From Verrucomicrobia bacterium UBA3222 (GTDB lineage Bacteria > Verrucomicrobiota > Verrucomicrobiia > Opitutales > UBA9783), in contig DEWA01000044.1 of NCBI GenBank assembly GCA_002363035.1, forward strand, positions 1 to 28,466: a stretch of DNA of 28,466 nt, read 5' to 3'. Numbering within the stretch: the first letter of the stretch is position 1; the number at the start of each line of letters is the position of its first letter. Positions 1 to 8,732 of the stretch are shown here, in pieces. The notes under the pieces are model-generated. The model did no database searches and was not told the origin of the DNA. It saw nothing but the letters and a program-made list of their open reading frames with translations. A program made the position numbers and the translations under genes.

Positions 1-200
1 CATACGAATTACACACACAAAGCATAGAGCAACTTTCGAAACGCTTGTGGGCGTTTTCGATCGAACGGCAACTGAAACGCGGTTTCCTCGTCCCGCTTGC
101 CAATGACGGCTGTACCTTACAAAGCTTTTCACCCTCCTCGGACAATCCGCAGTACGTACGCCACAAAAGCGGAACCTGTCGGATTAAAATCGTAAAGTAA
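1..200 (+). CDS. C-terminal end of an unknown protein (truncated by window edge)
   Basis: An open frame enters from the left edge and stops with TAA at 198-200, giving about 65 residues without an internal stop. The codon choice (many GAA, CGC, AAA, TCG) resembles the real genes downstream. The visible part starts YELHTQSIEQLSKRLWAF and ends CRIKIVK. It is basic and has no recognisable motif. I do not recognise the family. The start lies outside the window. It could be a chance open frame, but its length and codon use favour a real gene end. Confidence 0.5.
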   Translation, partial: YELHTQSIEQLSKRLWAFSIERQLKRGFLVPLANDGCTLQSFSPSSDNPQYVRHKSGTCRIKIVK

Positions 201-375
201 GAATAAAGAATTTTCGCCAACTTTGAACCGAACCGCCGAGAATTTTCGCCGTTTCTCACTTATAAACAGCTGCCTCAGATATAAGATTCTGGAATTTTTT
301 ACCCCACATTGCTATTTTTTATCTTTTATCCAAAAAAACATTGATTTTTTCCTAAAAAACCGTTACTTATGGAGC

Positions 376-870
376 ATGAAGATCGAAAAGGAATTGGAAC
401 AAATTTTAAATGAACAAATTACGCATGAATTCGAAGCGGCTTATACCTATCTGGGGCTTTCAACGGCTTTGAATGATGCGGGCTTCCCGGGATTTTCTCA
501 CTGGATGCGCAAGCAGTACGAAGAGGAACTGATGCATGCAATGAAGATTATCGATTACATTCAGGAGCGCGGCGGAAGTGTAAAATTTCAAAGTTTCGAA
601 TGTCCGAATTTTACACTCAAATGCCCTTGTGAAGCATTCAAGGCGGCATATGAGCATGAGATTAAAAATACGAAGTACATTCACGCGGCTTATGCGCTTG
701 CGTTGAAGATGAACGATTATCCGACTCAAACTTTTTTGCAGTGGTTCATCAACGAACAGGTGGAAGAAGAGGCGAATTGCCAAAATTACCTGCAGCAGAT
801 TGAGCGTGCCGCTTCGAAGCAATGTTTATGCTCGATGATGGCGTTGGATCATCAGGCGGGGAAGCGATAA
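376..870 (+). CDS. ftnA: Non-haem ferritin
   Basis: Iron-storage protein of 164 residues, the usual length for bacterial FtnA-type ferritin, which oxidises Fe(II) and stores ferric iron in a 24-subunit cytoplasmic shell. Ferroxidase ligands are visible: E18 (LNEQITHE), E51 and H54 (EEELMH), E95 (YEHE), E127 and E130 (NEQVEEE). An open frame extends 51 codons further upstream, but the residues before MKIEKELEQ do not resemble ferritin, so I start at the ATG at 376; a GGAG lies very close to it. There are six cysteines (CPNFTLKCPC, one in the last helix, CLC near the C-terminus), more than usual. It stands alone, separated from the minus-strand gene that follows. Confidence 0.93.
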   Translation: MKIEKELEQILNEQITHEFEAAYTYLGLSTALNDAGFPGFSHWMRKQYEEELMHAMKIIDYIQERGGSVKFQSFECPNFTLKCPCEAFKAAYEHEIKNTKYIHAAYALALKMNDYPTQTFLQWFINEQVEEEANCQNYLQQIERAASKQCLCSMMALDHQAGKR

Positions 871-1165
871 GAAATTGCTTGGGTATTTAGAGTAGCGTTC
901 AATACCTTATTTGCGATTTACTCCGCGGAAAGTAATTTGACTGGTTTTCGGGGCGATGTTGATAGATTTGGGTACCGACAGGAGGAAGACTAATCGTATA
1001 AATTGTATGTCTTAAGGTAAATTTTCAGAGTAGCTATAGTGTTCTTTAGTAAAAAAGTAGCTGTGCGTGTGGTGCGAACTCTACTCGTCTACTAATTAAC
1101 TAGATGCCGAACGTCGAGAGACACGAAGGGCGTTAATCGGTAAAAATTTTAAAATAAAAGCTTGA
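871..1165. other. Intergenic region without a visible gene
   Basis: Between the ferritin stop and the terminator of the convergent minus-strand gene I see no open frame with coding character. A purine-rich AGGAGGAAGA lies near 980, but no start codon with an open frame follows it. Ferritin has no clear hairpin terminator directly after its stop. Confidence 0.5.
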
Positions 1166-1206
1166 AAACACGGCAAGATCACCCATTGTGTAGTCTTGCC
1201 GTGTTT
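1166..1206 (-). terminator. Rho-independent terminator of the metalloprotease-like gene
   Basis: A perfect 13-bp inverted repeat, arms 1166-1178 and 1194-1206 (AAACACGGCAAGA and its complement), encloses a 15-nt loop. Read on the minus strand it begins 10 nt after the stop codon of the gene at 1216-3003 and is followed by a T-rich run. This is one of the clearest terminators in the window. Confidence 0.85.
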
Positions 1207-1215
1207 AAACAGGAT

Positions 1216-3003
1216 TTATTCAGGTATCCAATTTCTCAGTTCTTCATCGAAATAAAAGCCGTATATGTTTTTCTTTTTTGCGAGTATTTCGATCGCCTCT
1301 ACACGTGCATTATCCCAATTTTTGTCTATCGATAGGTGTCCTGTACGCACCAGTTTCATCTTTTTAAAAGAATCGCCTCCCTTGTTTGCCTTACCGAAAA
1401 ACTTACATTCAGCATTCGAAACGGCTTCATTAATGGGATCGTAATAAAAATCACCCTTGATATCACTTTCCTCGGAATCTTCGCCGTCGGATACAGCAGG
1501 TGTAAAAAGGATTCCATACATTGTCCACATTTCATGGTTATTATCATACAAACCACAAAGTACTCTTTTGAGTTCTTTTATTTTCGATTTAAGGTCACCC
1601 TCTTTCGCTTTACATTTTTTACAAACGGCGTCCGGATCCTCGCAACAAGATCTATGAAAATCAAAAACATTTTTGCGAGGAATACATTCGTCACCGTCGA
1701 TCTTCTCTTTGAAATCGTCACACGACAACTGTAAGCCCATTTTTTTTGCTTCGATTACATTTTGATTAAATTTACAGAACTGCTCGCTGTCATGTATGCA
1801 ACAATAATTCATGAAATGGATAAGCTCATGATGGAGTGCGCCGTATTTTTCGAGACCATCTTGATTTTCTCCTTCGTCTCCCAAATTTTTGTCGAAAAAC
1901 TCACCATCGGAATTCACGCAATACATATCGCATTTTTCCATACCAAAGTCTGCAGCCAATTCGAATTTTTCGATTCCTAAACCGCCCTGACCGCTTATCA
2001 GTCTCAGAGTGCGGAATAGATAATTATTCACATCCTTTATATCCAAGTATTTTTTATCTTTTGATATAAAATGTGCATACAGAATCGGGAAGTAACAGAA
2101 GGGGATATTTTCCCGCCTTATGCAGGAAAAACTTTTTTCCTGTTGTTTCTGTGTCGCATCTTTCCATTTTTTCGCCAATTGCTCACCGAGTTTCGTAAAT
2201 TCTTCGATCTCCTTCGGTTGTTCCTGTTTCTTGAATGTGTACAATTTTTCCAGATCGGACTTGTGAGCATTGTAGAAAGCTTCAAGTTTTTTAAAGTATC
2301 TTTCTTTGTAAATATTCAACAACCTCTGTTTGTGTTCACTGTCAGCGACATTTAAAACCGCCTCCAAAACAGCAGCCTCGCTTGATTTTTCGTTAAAACA
2401 TTTATACAACTCTTGAAAAACACACTCCGATCCTTCTTTTTGCATGGAGGCGAAAGTCTTGTTGGACATATCAACCTCTATTTCATAATCGCGCTTCAGT
2501 TTTTCCGCAAGACAACAGTGTTCCAAATACGCTTTATGTTTGAGGCTTTCTTTGTAATATTCCGCCAATGCTTCTTTGTTGGTTTCGCAAAATTCTCCGA
2601 TCCGATCATATTCACGCATGTAATTCGCCGTGATGACTTTTAGCATGCCTCTTCCGCTCTTGGTGGCCGCGATTTGCTGATCCAAAATCTTTTGTATGGC
2701 TTTTTCAGAAACCTCATTTTCTTTGTACGAATTACCGTCAAGCACATACTTTATGAAATTTTGCGCTAACAGCTCTGCCTCACCAGATTTATTCCCAAAC
2801 GGGTCTTTCTCCAAATTTACCTTTTCTTTATAGAAATCAAGATCCTCCTTATGGGATATGACCTTCATTTTCCCGAATATCGGATGCGTGATGGTTTTGT
2901 CCGGAATCAATTCCATTCCCTTTGGCGGATCCGCCATGATGCCGGTTGTTGATGCAGCGACCAACGTCGTGCCTGTTAATAGTGATTTAATGTCGAATTT
3001 CAT
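1216..3003 (-). CDS. Putative exported zinc metalloprotease, HExxH, M91-like layout
   Basis: A 595-residue protein. The N-terminus (MKFDIKSLLTGTTLVAAS, then GIMADPP) looks like a weak signal peptide with cleavage near residue 24. HELIH at 392-396 is the classic zinc-binding/catalytic HExxH. About 100 residues later come HEMWTMYGI (490-498) and DPINEAVSNAE (522-532), which resemble the E-x-x-T-x-G and (T/N)-E-N segments after HExxH in M91 (NleD/HopH1-type) effector peptidases; this is my reading of the layout, not a search result. Residues 1-330 are charged and helical. There are about 20 cysteines, including CC-x6-CxxC at 453-464. The gene is AT-rich compared with its neighbours and stands alone with its own terminator. 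A TATAAT lies at 3026-3031 upstream. A host-directed or surface protease is an inference. Confidence 0.6.
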   Translation of the reverse strand: MKFDIKSLLTGTTLVAASTTGIMADPPKGMELIPDKTITHPIFGKMKVISHKEDLDFYKEKVNLEKDPFGNKSGEAELLAQNFIKYVLDGNSYKENEVSEKAIQKILDQQIAATKSGRGMLKVITANYMREYDRIGEFCETNKEALAEYYKESLKHKAYLEHCCLAEKLKRDYEIEVDMSNKTFASMQKEGSECVFQELYKCFNEKSSEAAVLEAVLNVADSEHKQRLLNIYKERYFKKLEAFYNAHKSDLEKLYTFKKQEQPKEIEEFTKLGEQLAKKWKDATQKQQEKSFSCIRRENIPFCYFPILYAHFISKDKKYLDIKDVNNYLFRTLRLISGQGGLGIEKFELAADFGMEKCDMYCVNSDGEFFDKNLGDEGENQDGLEKYGALHHELIHFMNYCCIHDSEQFCKFNQNVIEAKKMGLQLSCDDFKEKIDGDECIPRKNVFDFHRSCCEDPDAVCKKCKAKEGDLKSKIKELKRVLCGLYDNNHEMWTMYGILFTPAVSDGEDSEESDIKGDFYYDPINEAVSNAECKFFGKANKGGDSFKKMKLVRTGHLSIDKNWDNARVEAIEILAKKKNIYGFYFDEELRNWIPE

Positions 3004-3294
3004 GATAAATTTATTTTAGGGAGATATTATAATGCTGTCAAGAGAAAATAAATAATAAAGATTGGAAACCGTACTGTACGGCGTCTCGGTATAAAGTTGA
3101 AAAGAAACGCCGTCGGACGAAACAGACGCGAATACCATCAATGGTATCGGCACTCTGCGTCGATTTTGGCACTCTTCGGGGAATAAAAATCTACTCCCCC
3201 TACTCTGTTATGTTTATAAAATGGGAAATTTTTGCAGAAAACTGCAGGGATATTTTCAAAATGCCTCAAAATTCAGGAACGTAAAACCTCAAAG

Positions 3295-4008
3295 TCAGCA
3301 CCCTGTCTTCCTTTTCCACGCCATCTCCCAAAAAGCCGTTTCGTAATGCGAGCAGGTTGTAAAAATATCCTCACACCGAAGAAGTTGTTTTTTGGAAAGC
3401 TCGCCTGTAACCGCCTCGAAGCATTCGACAAGCCGCTGATTGTTCTTTTGATACGCCTCGCCCGCGTAACCGCTGACCCATTCGCCGTAAAACGGATGCG
3501 CGCCCGCCTGCGGATGTTCAAAAACAATCGCTTTTGCGATATATTCATAACTGAGGGCGCATGACAAAACGGATGCCAAAATTTCCGCAATGCCACCTTC
3601 GTACGCAACGCGCAACATGTAAGATGTATAAGAGCGGTTAGCTAAAGAGGGCATCGTATCGGCAATTTCTTCATCAGTGACACCGAAACGTTGCATATAA
3701 GCCCTGTGGATGTTCATTTCGGACGTAAAAATTTGATGAATAACATCCGAAAAGAAACGTATGATTTCTGCGTCATCTGATTTTGCAACTCCTACGGCAA
3801 AAACCTTCGCGTATTCGATGAGGTACAAATAATCCTGTTTGAGGTAAAAGCGAAATTTTTCTTTATCCAGACTGCCGTCGCCAATTCCGCGAACAAACGG
3901 ATGTTCGAGGTAACCGCTCCAGATGTCGCGTACCCTTTCAAGCAAACGTCGGGTCGTTTTTGTCTCCGATGCAAGCCATGACAAGTGCTTTTCGATGGAT
4001 ACTTCCAT
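3295..4008 (-). CDS. tenA: TenA/PQQC-family protein, probable aminopyrimidine aminohydrolase (thiaminase II)
   Basis: A 237-residue all-helical TenA protein; the family hydrolyses 4-amino-5-aminomethyl-2-methylpyrimidine to salvage thiamine pyrimidine. Visible family features are the FYLKQDYLYLIEYAK segment with D59, the active-site cysteine C150 (VLSCALSYEYIA), and HYETAFWEMAW near the end with the catalytic glutamate E222. This is the Cys-containing TenA class. I chose the ATG at 4008, 11 nt after the murA stop; the frame stays open upstream but that part overlaps murA and is not TenA-like. It is probably co-transcribed with murA. No other thiamine gene is in the window, so the role in salvage is family knowledge only. 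Confidence 0.92.
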   Translation of the reverse strand: MEVSIEKHLSWLASETKTTRRLLERVRDIWSGYLEHPFVRGIGDGSLDKEKFRFYLKQDYLYLIEYAKVFAVGVAKSDDAEIIRFFSDVIHQIFTSEMNIHRAYMQRFGVTDEEIADTMPSLANRSYTSYMLRVAYEGGIAEILASVLSCALSYEYIAKAIVFEHPQAGAHPFYGEWVSGYAGEAYQKNNQRLVECFEAVTGELSKKQLLRCEDIFTTCSHYETAFWEMAWKRKTGC

Positions 4009-4019
4009 GCAATTAAACT

Positions 4020-5303
4020 CTAAACGGCATCCGCATCTTCCGTACGCTCCACGTCCGCACCCAAATTGCGCAGTTTTTGATCCAAATTTTCGTAACCGCG
4101 ATCCACGTGATAAACGCGATGAATACGCGTTTCGCCCTCGGCAACCAATCCCGCCAAGTACAATGCGGCACCGGCGCGCAGATCCGACGTCATCACATCG
4201 GCACCCGATAACGGATGCCCGCCCTGTAAAATCGCCGTACTGCCTTCCAGCGTAACATGCGCTCCCAACCGTTGCAATTCGGCAAGGTGCATAAAGCGTT
4301 GCGGATAAATGCGTTCCGTTATGAGGCTCAAACCCTGAATGCAAATTCCCAACACGCATAATTGAGCTTGTAAATCCGTCGGAAATCCCGGGAACGGCAA
4401 TGTGGTGACTTCAAACGGTTTTAAACGTTCAAAACACGGAAGTACTTCGAGCGTTTGCTCGATTTCGTCAACGCGAACGTCTGCTCCGATGCGTTCCAAT
4501 ACATGCAAAAGAGCACTTAAATGTTGCGGTTGCGCGCCGCAAACACGCACATGCCCGCGCGTAACTAACCCCGCCAACACAAAGGTTCCCGCTTCGATCC
4601 GATCGCCGATGACCGTGTAATCGAAGCCGTGCAAACGATCCGTACCGACAATTTTCAACGTCGGACTTCCGATGCCGTCGATCGATGCCCCCATTTGTTG
4701 CAATAAACGGCACAAATCGACAACTTCAGGTTCACACGCTGCGCTTTCGATAACCGTTGTCCCGGGCGTTAAAACCGCCGCCGTCAGGACATTCGCCGTA
4801 CCCGTTACGGTGCTCCCGAAACGCCCGCCGAGAAACACCGTACCGCCTTTCGGTTCCTTTGCCGAAACATGCACAACACCTGCTTCAAGCGAAACGGCGT
4901 ATCCGAGCTTTTGAAGACCGTACAAGTGTAAATCGATCGGACGGTTTCCGATGACGCAACCGCCCGGCAACGGCACCGAAGCCTTACGCAAACGCCCCGC
5001 AAGTGCTCCGAGGACACAAACGGAAGCGCGCATTTTTCGCACCAATTCGTACGGTGCTTCATGCGTAACGGATTTTGCCTGTAATCGCCACACGTGCGGT
5101 TCAAGGGCTTCAATTTCAACACCGAGCGTTTGAAGCAGTCGGACAAAGGCGGAAACATCGCGCAGTTGCGGAACATTGCGCAAAATACAGACCTCATCGG
5201 TCAACAAAGCCGCTGCCATCATTGCCATACAGGCGTTTTTGGCACCGCCGACCTGCACGGTTCCGTCCAGCGGAACACCGCCGCGAATACACACTTTATC
5301 CAT
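4020..5303 (-). CDS. murA: UDP-N-acetylglucosamine 1-carboxyvinyltransferase
   Basis: First committed enzyme of murein synthesis: transfers enolpyruvyl from PEP to UDP-GlcNAc in the cytoplasm. It has 427 residues, normal for MurA. Seen are GGAKNA with K22/N23, PLPGGCVIGNRPIDLHL with the active-site Cys C116 (the residue fosfomycin alkylates), and a C-terminal SDLRAGAALYLAGLVAEG ... YHVDRGYENLDQKLRNLGA block. The ATG at 5303 gives the normal MurA N-terminus (MDKVCIRGG); a TTG at 5315 would add four residues. A perfect DnaA-box sequence lies directly upstream. tenA follows after an 11-nt gap. The presence of murA supports a walled bacterium. Confidence 0.97.
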   Translation of the reverse strand: MDKVCIRGGVPLDGTVQVGGAKNACMAMMAAALLTDEVCILRNVPQLRDVSAFVRLLQTLGVEIEALEPHVWRLQAKSVTHEAPYELVRKMRASVCVLGALAGRLRKASVPLPGGCVIGNRPIDLHLYGLQKLGYAVSLEAGVVHVSAKEPKGGTVFLGGRFGSTVTGTANVLTAAVLTPGTTVIESAACEPEVVDLCRLLQQMGASIDGIGSPTLKIVGTDRLHGFDYTVIGDRIEAGTFVLAGLVTRGHVRVCGAQPQHLSALLHVLERIGADVRVDEIEQTLEVLPCFERLKPFEVTTLPFPGFPTDLQAQLCVLGICIQGLSLITERIYPQRFMHLAELQRLGAHVTLEGSTAILQGGHPLSGADVMTSDLRAGAALYLAGLVAEGETRIHRVYHVDRGYENLDQKLRNLGADVERTEDADAV

Positions 5304-5305
5304 AA

Positions 5306-5314
5306 TTATCCACA
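5306..5314. promoter_or_regulatory. DnaA-box-like 9-mer TTATCCACA at the murA start
   Basis: An exact match to the DnaA box consensus TTATNCACA lies 2 nt upstream of the murA ATG. I noticed no second box nearby, so it is not an origin. It may be a DnaA-dependent control point or chance. Confidence 0.3.
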
Positions 5315-5489
5315 AAGCACCCTACCCCGCCGATTTAGGAACGGATGCAACCCGCCTAACCTTCGTTAACACATTTTCAAACACAAACGCCTGCCCCAAC
5401 CAACCATTCACAAACGAAAAAAATCCTTTTCGATTGCTCCGCCGTTACATTCCGTTGCCTCTATGAAGGAATTTTTGAATAAGTTCCCG

Positions 5490-6134
5490 TTATTCGCCGC
5501 GATTTCGCGGAGGACGATTTCCGGAACGACGGCGCGGGCGACGATAACCGCCGGGGCGATTCGTACCACGGTCGAAATGCTTTTGTTCGCCGTGCTGCCC
5601 GCAACCGCAGGAAGTTTCTTCGGACGGTTTTGAACCGCCCCCGAACAGTTTGCCGAAAAACCGCTTTGCCTTCTTTAAAAGCGAATGGCACAGGCAGGAA
5701 GCGTCTTCCTTTCCGCTGTGGCAACCGCAGGCTTTTTCACGCCGCATCTCGCCACCGTCGAAATTTTCCCGACGATTACGACCACCAAAATGCTCTCCGT
5801 TACCGTGCCATTCATCTCGCTCCCGAGGACGTCGATTGCGATTTTCGTCGCGCCCGAACGTCTCTTTCGGGTAATTCAGACGCTCCGCCGTCGGTATTTC
5901 AACCGTTTTCAGCTCCTTCGGTTGCGGCGTCGTATCTTCGCGAATGGTCGCCATACCGCCCGCATTCGGTTTTCGTTTCCAACGTTGCCGCAAATGCGAC
6001 GGCTTCGGTTGGTTATTAACGGGTTGTTTTTCAACGATTTCTTCTTTTTTCGTTTCCGATGTTTCGATATTACCGCTTACATTACCCGCTTCGCCGTTCA
6101 CGGACGCAGGCACTTCATTTTTTTCCTCTGTCAT
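5490..6134 (-). CDS. Small basic Arg/Gly-rich protein with Cys-His clusters, unknown function
   Basis: 214 residues, mostly low complexity. The N-terminal 50 residues are acidic and polar. The middle (95-135) and the C-terminus (188-214) are rich in Arg, Asn, Gly and Pro, including the RRPRRRSGNRPPRNRGE end typical of RNA-binding disordered tails. Three cysteine clusters, CGCH (136-139), CLCH (147-150) and CGCGQH (176-181), flank an amphipathic basic stretch LLKKAKRFFGKLFGGG (152-167), and could bind a metal. There is no signal peptide. It lies between namZ-like and murA on the same strand with gaps of 103 nt and 186 nt. I do not recognise the family; RNA or nucleic-acid binding is inference from composition. 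Confidence 0.7.
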   Translation of the reverse strand: MTEEKNEVPASVNGEAGNVSGNIETSETKKEEIVEKQPVNNQPKPSHLRQRWKRKPNAGGMATIREDTTPQPKELKTVEIPTAERLNYPKETFGRDENRNRRPRERDEWHGNGEHFGGRNRRENFDGGEMRREKACGCHSGKEDASCLCHSLLKKAKRFFGKLFGGGSKPSEETSCGCGQHGEQKHFDRGTNRPGGYRRPRRRSGNRPPRNRGE

Positions 6135-6160
6135 AGCAATGAGATCTGATTTTGACTCTT

Positions 6161-6188
6161 AAAAAATTTCCTAAAGACCTCTCTCAGG
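6161..6188 (-). terminator. Possible weak terminator after the namZ-like gene
   Basis: On the minus strand an imperfect hairpin (CCTGAGA ... TCTTTAGG, 6170-6188, with G-T pairs) is followed by AAATTTTTT. It lies in the 103-nt gap between the namZ-like gene and the Arg-rich gene and could partly separate their transcription. The stem is weak. Confidence 0.25.
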
Positions 6189-6237
6189 ATAAAAATTTTT
6201 CTTCCCAAAAACAACAAAAAAAATCCCTATCCGCATG

Positions 6238-7644
6238 CTAATCATACAACAAGCAATCGGAACGTTCCTCTTTAAACGCCTGCGTACGTTCTTTCCATTC
6301 TTTTAAGTGCTTCGAAATCCATTCGTCTGACAGCGGAGCCGAATTCGACAGCACTTCAATGAGACTTTTCTCGCCGATAAGCCCCCGGGCGACCGACCAA
6401 TAACCCTTCCGTTGTGCAAATCGCGAAAACGGCAGAGCTTCGTCCCAATCCGTACACGTTTTGAAACCCTCTTCGGATAAAATCGAAAGCTTATTGTGCC
6501 GCTTCTTATCGATATCCAACTGTTTATCAACCTGCATCATTCGCAGCATACACACATCTGGAGCGAATTTTTCCCAATCGGTGATATTTAAGAGGATTCC
6601 ACCGGTTTCACCGTTTTGAGCAACTTTAAACTCAACGCCCGCGAGTTTTTTCTCATTGAGACCTTTAACAATCGGTTCCGCATTGCCAACCTTATGATAC
6701 ATATAAAAGAAGCGAAACGGCTGCGCTTCACCACTCTCCGACTCGCGTTCGGATGCCAAAATCGTTTTAAAATTTCCGTAGATCTGCATCGGTATCATGC
6801 AACTGTATGCCAGACAACTTTCGAAATTTGGCAGATTGGGCGACGGCGGATGCCAAAAATAGGATTTTTTAAATTTCTGTCCTGACCAAAGAGCATTCGG
6901 ACGGTAATTTTCCATTTTAACAATCTCAACGGATGCCTTCCTTAATCGTTCCGACGTTAACGGTTCCAACCACGGATGCTTTTGATAATGTTTCACAAGA
7001 AACATCGCAATCTCTCCGATGGTCATCCCATGCAGATGCGGAATGCAAAAACCGCCGACATACCCCTGCAAATCTTCATCCATGAACGGACCGGATAGCT
7101 TTCGTCCCAAAGGGTTCGGTCGATCCAAAACAACAACGCGCTTTCCGTAACGAATACATTGTTCAATCGCAAAACGCATGCACGTAATGTACGTATAACA
7201 ACGAACACCGACATCGCACAAATCCACCACCAGAGTGTCGATATGCTTAAATTGTTCCGTCGGAACGTATTTCGGTTCCTTTTCCGAACCTTCGTTTCTA
7301 TATAAGGAACACACGGGAATACGGTCCAATCGCTCATTCTCAACCCGTTCGCCGGCTTTTGCGGTCGCCGAAAGTCCGTGTTCCGGCGAAAAGAAACAAA
7401 CAATGTTCTCTTTGATTTTTGAATTCAAAAAAACTTTGTACGTCGGAACATTATCGGAATCGGTCGCCGGCGCATGGGTCAAAATTCCCAGCTTCTGCCC
7501 ATTCAGACGCTCGAATTCCTCCTCTTTTAAAACGTCAATTCCAAATTTTAACGTGTCTTGTGTGTGAATATAGAAACGAAACGCAAAGCAACACAGGCAA
7601 CCGAGCGACAGCACTTTGATGAGACGGTCCAAAACCATTTTCAC
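6238..7644 (-). CDS. namZ: DUF1343/NamZ-family protein, probable exo-beta-N-acetylmuramidase
   Basis: Family members release terminal N-acetylmuramic acid from murein fragments for recycling. The 468-residue protein shows LGILTHAPATD (52-62), FFSPEHGLSATAKAGE (84-99), VVDLCDVGVRCYTYIT (139-154), VVVLDRPNPLGR (170-181), PHLHGMTIGEIA (202-213) and SPNLPN (268-273), all core family motifs in order. Residues 7-28 form a hydrophobic signal or anchor, so it acts outside the cytoplasm. The segment after SPNLPN, where the family usually has an EGTN-x-S-x-GRGT motif, reads PMQIYGNFKTILASERESES, so this region is diverged. The GTG at 7644 overlaps the prfA stop by 4 nt; an ATG two codons later is the alternative. 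Translational coupling to prfA is likely. Confidence 0.88.
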   Translation of the reverse strand: MKMVLDRLIKVLSLGCLCCFAFRFYIHTQDTLKFGIDVLKEEEFERLNGQKLGILTHAPATDSDNVPTYKVFLNSKIKENIVCFFSPEHGLSATAKAGERVENERLDRIPVCSLYRNEGSEKEPKYVPTEQFKHIDTLVVDLCDVGVRCYTYITCMRFAIEQCIRYGKRVVVLDRPNPLGRKLSGPFMDEDLQGYVGGFCIPHLHGMTIGEIAMFLVKHYQKHPWLEPLTSERLRKASVEIVKMENYRPNALWSGQKFKKSYFWHPPSPNLPNFESCLAYSCMIPMQIYGNFKTILASERESESGEAQPFRFFYMYHKVGNAEPIVKGLNEKKLAGVEFKVAQNGETGGILLNITDWEKFAPDVCMLRMMQVDKQLDIDKKRHNKLSILSEEGFKTCTDWDEALPFSRFAQRKGYWSVARGLIGEKSLIEVLSNSAPLSDEWISKHLKEWKERTQAFKEERSDCLLYD

Positions 7645-8732
7645 GTATTTGCTTTCTGTTTTAAAAATTCCGCAAGTCTCGCTTCCTCATCGGCTTTTTG
7701 CAACGCCGAAATAAACGGCAGTAGGTCGCCGTCCAACACCTGTTCCAAATTATACGCCGTCATGTTGATGCGATGGTCGGTCACGCGGTTTTGCGGGAAA
7801 TTATACGTACGAATGCGGTCGGAACGATCACCCGAGCCGATCTGCTGTTTGCGTTCATTGGCGTATTTTTGCGCCTCCTCATCCTGTTTTTGTTTCAGCA
7901 AACGCGAACGCAACACCTGCATGGCTTTGGCGCGATTTTTCTGTTGTGAACGCTCGTCGGCGCAATAGACAATCATCCCCGTCGGCTTATGCAACAGCTG
8001 AACCGCCGAATCGGTCTTATTCACGTGTTGTCCGCCGGCACCGCTCGCGCGACAAATCGAAATCTCCAGTTCCTCCGGCTTGATTTCCACATCCACCTCC
8101 TGCGCCTCGGGCAAAACCGCTACCGTCGCGGACGATGTATGAATGCGACCGTTGGCTTCCGTCACGGGAACGCGTTGCACCCGATGCCCGCCGCTTTCGT
8201 ATTTCAACATTTTATAGACGTTTTCGCCGCGAATAAGGAAAATAATCTCCTTAAAACCGCCCGTTTCGGACGGATGCCCCGAAAGTAATTCGACCGACCA
8301 ACGCTGTTGTTCCGCCAACCGCATGTACATGCGGTACAAATCGCCGGCGAACAACGCCGCCTCCTCGCCGCCCGTGCCGGCGCGAATTTCCAAAATCGTA
8401 TTGCGCGAATCGCTCGGATCGGGCGGTATCATCGCCACCATCAAGTCGTGTTGCGCCGTTTCCGATTGTTTCGCCAAATTCTCTTTTTCCCGCTCCGCCA
8501 ACGCCAGCAACTCTGCATCCGTTTCGGATGTTAATAAAGCCTGCAGTTCTTTTTCCTGCTTTTGCAACTTTGTGACGGTCTCGTATAACTGAATAATTTT
8601 GCTTAAATACCGATGTTCCTGCGATAAATCGGACGCCAGCTTTTTATTTTGGAACGTCTCCGAACGGCTTAACTGCGCATCGACCTCCGCCAAACGCTTT
8701 CGAACGGGTTCAATGTCAGGTAAAAAAGCCAT
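7641..8732 (-). CDS. prfA: Peptide chain release factor 1
   Basis: Recognises UAA and UAG stop codons in the ribosomal A site and triggers peptide release. It has 363 residues, normal for RF1. The peptidyl-hydrolysis motif GGQ is at 233-235 (GAGGQHVNKTDSAVQL). The stop-codon reading motif is PVT (189-191, in RVQRVPVTEANGRIHTS), the PxT type of RF1 rather than the SPF of RF2. GTGGEEAALFAGDLY (119-133) is another family block. It starts with ATG at 8732 and heads the minus-strand cluster; its stop overlaps the next gene by 4 nt. Confidence 0.97.
   Translation of the reverse strand: MAFLPDIEPVRKRLAEVDAQLSRSETFQNKKLASDLSQEHRYLSKIIQLYETVTKLQKQEKELQALLTSETDAELLALAEREKENLAKQSETAQHDLMVAMIPPDPSDSRNTILEIRAGTGGEEAALFAGDLYRMYMRLAEQQRWSVELLSGHPSETGGFKEIIFLIRGENVYKMLKYESGGHRVQRVPVTEANGRIHTSSATVAVLPEAQEVDVEIKPEELEISICRASGAGGQHVNKTDSAVQLLHKPTGMIVYCADERSQQKNRAKAMQVLRSRLLKQKQDEEAQKYANERKQQIGSGDRSDRIRTYNFPQNRVTDHRINMTAYNLEQVLDGDLLPFISALQKADEEARLAEFLKQKANT

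Noticed and set aside
3004..3294. Intergenic stretch with small inverted repeats such as ATACCAT/ATGGTAT near 3132-3147.
   Set aside because: The stems are short and no function is indicated; no gene was found there.
4009..4359. N-terminal extension of the tenA frame into murA.
   Set aside because: The added residues do not resemble TenA and lie inside murA on the same strand in another frame.
5417..5434. Short inverted repeat CGAAAA/TTTTCG with a T-rich run as a terminator of the Arg/Gly-rich gene.
   Set aside because: The stem is six A/T-rich pairs and too weak to call.
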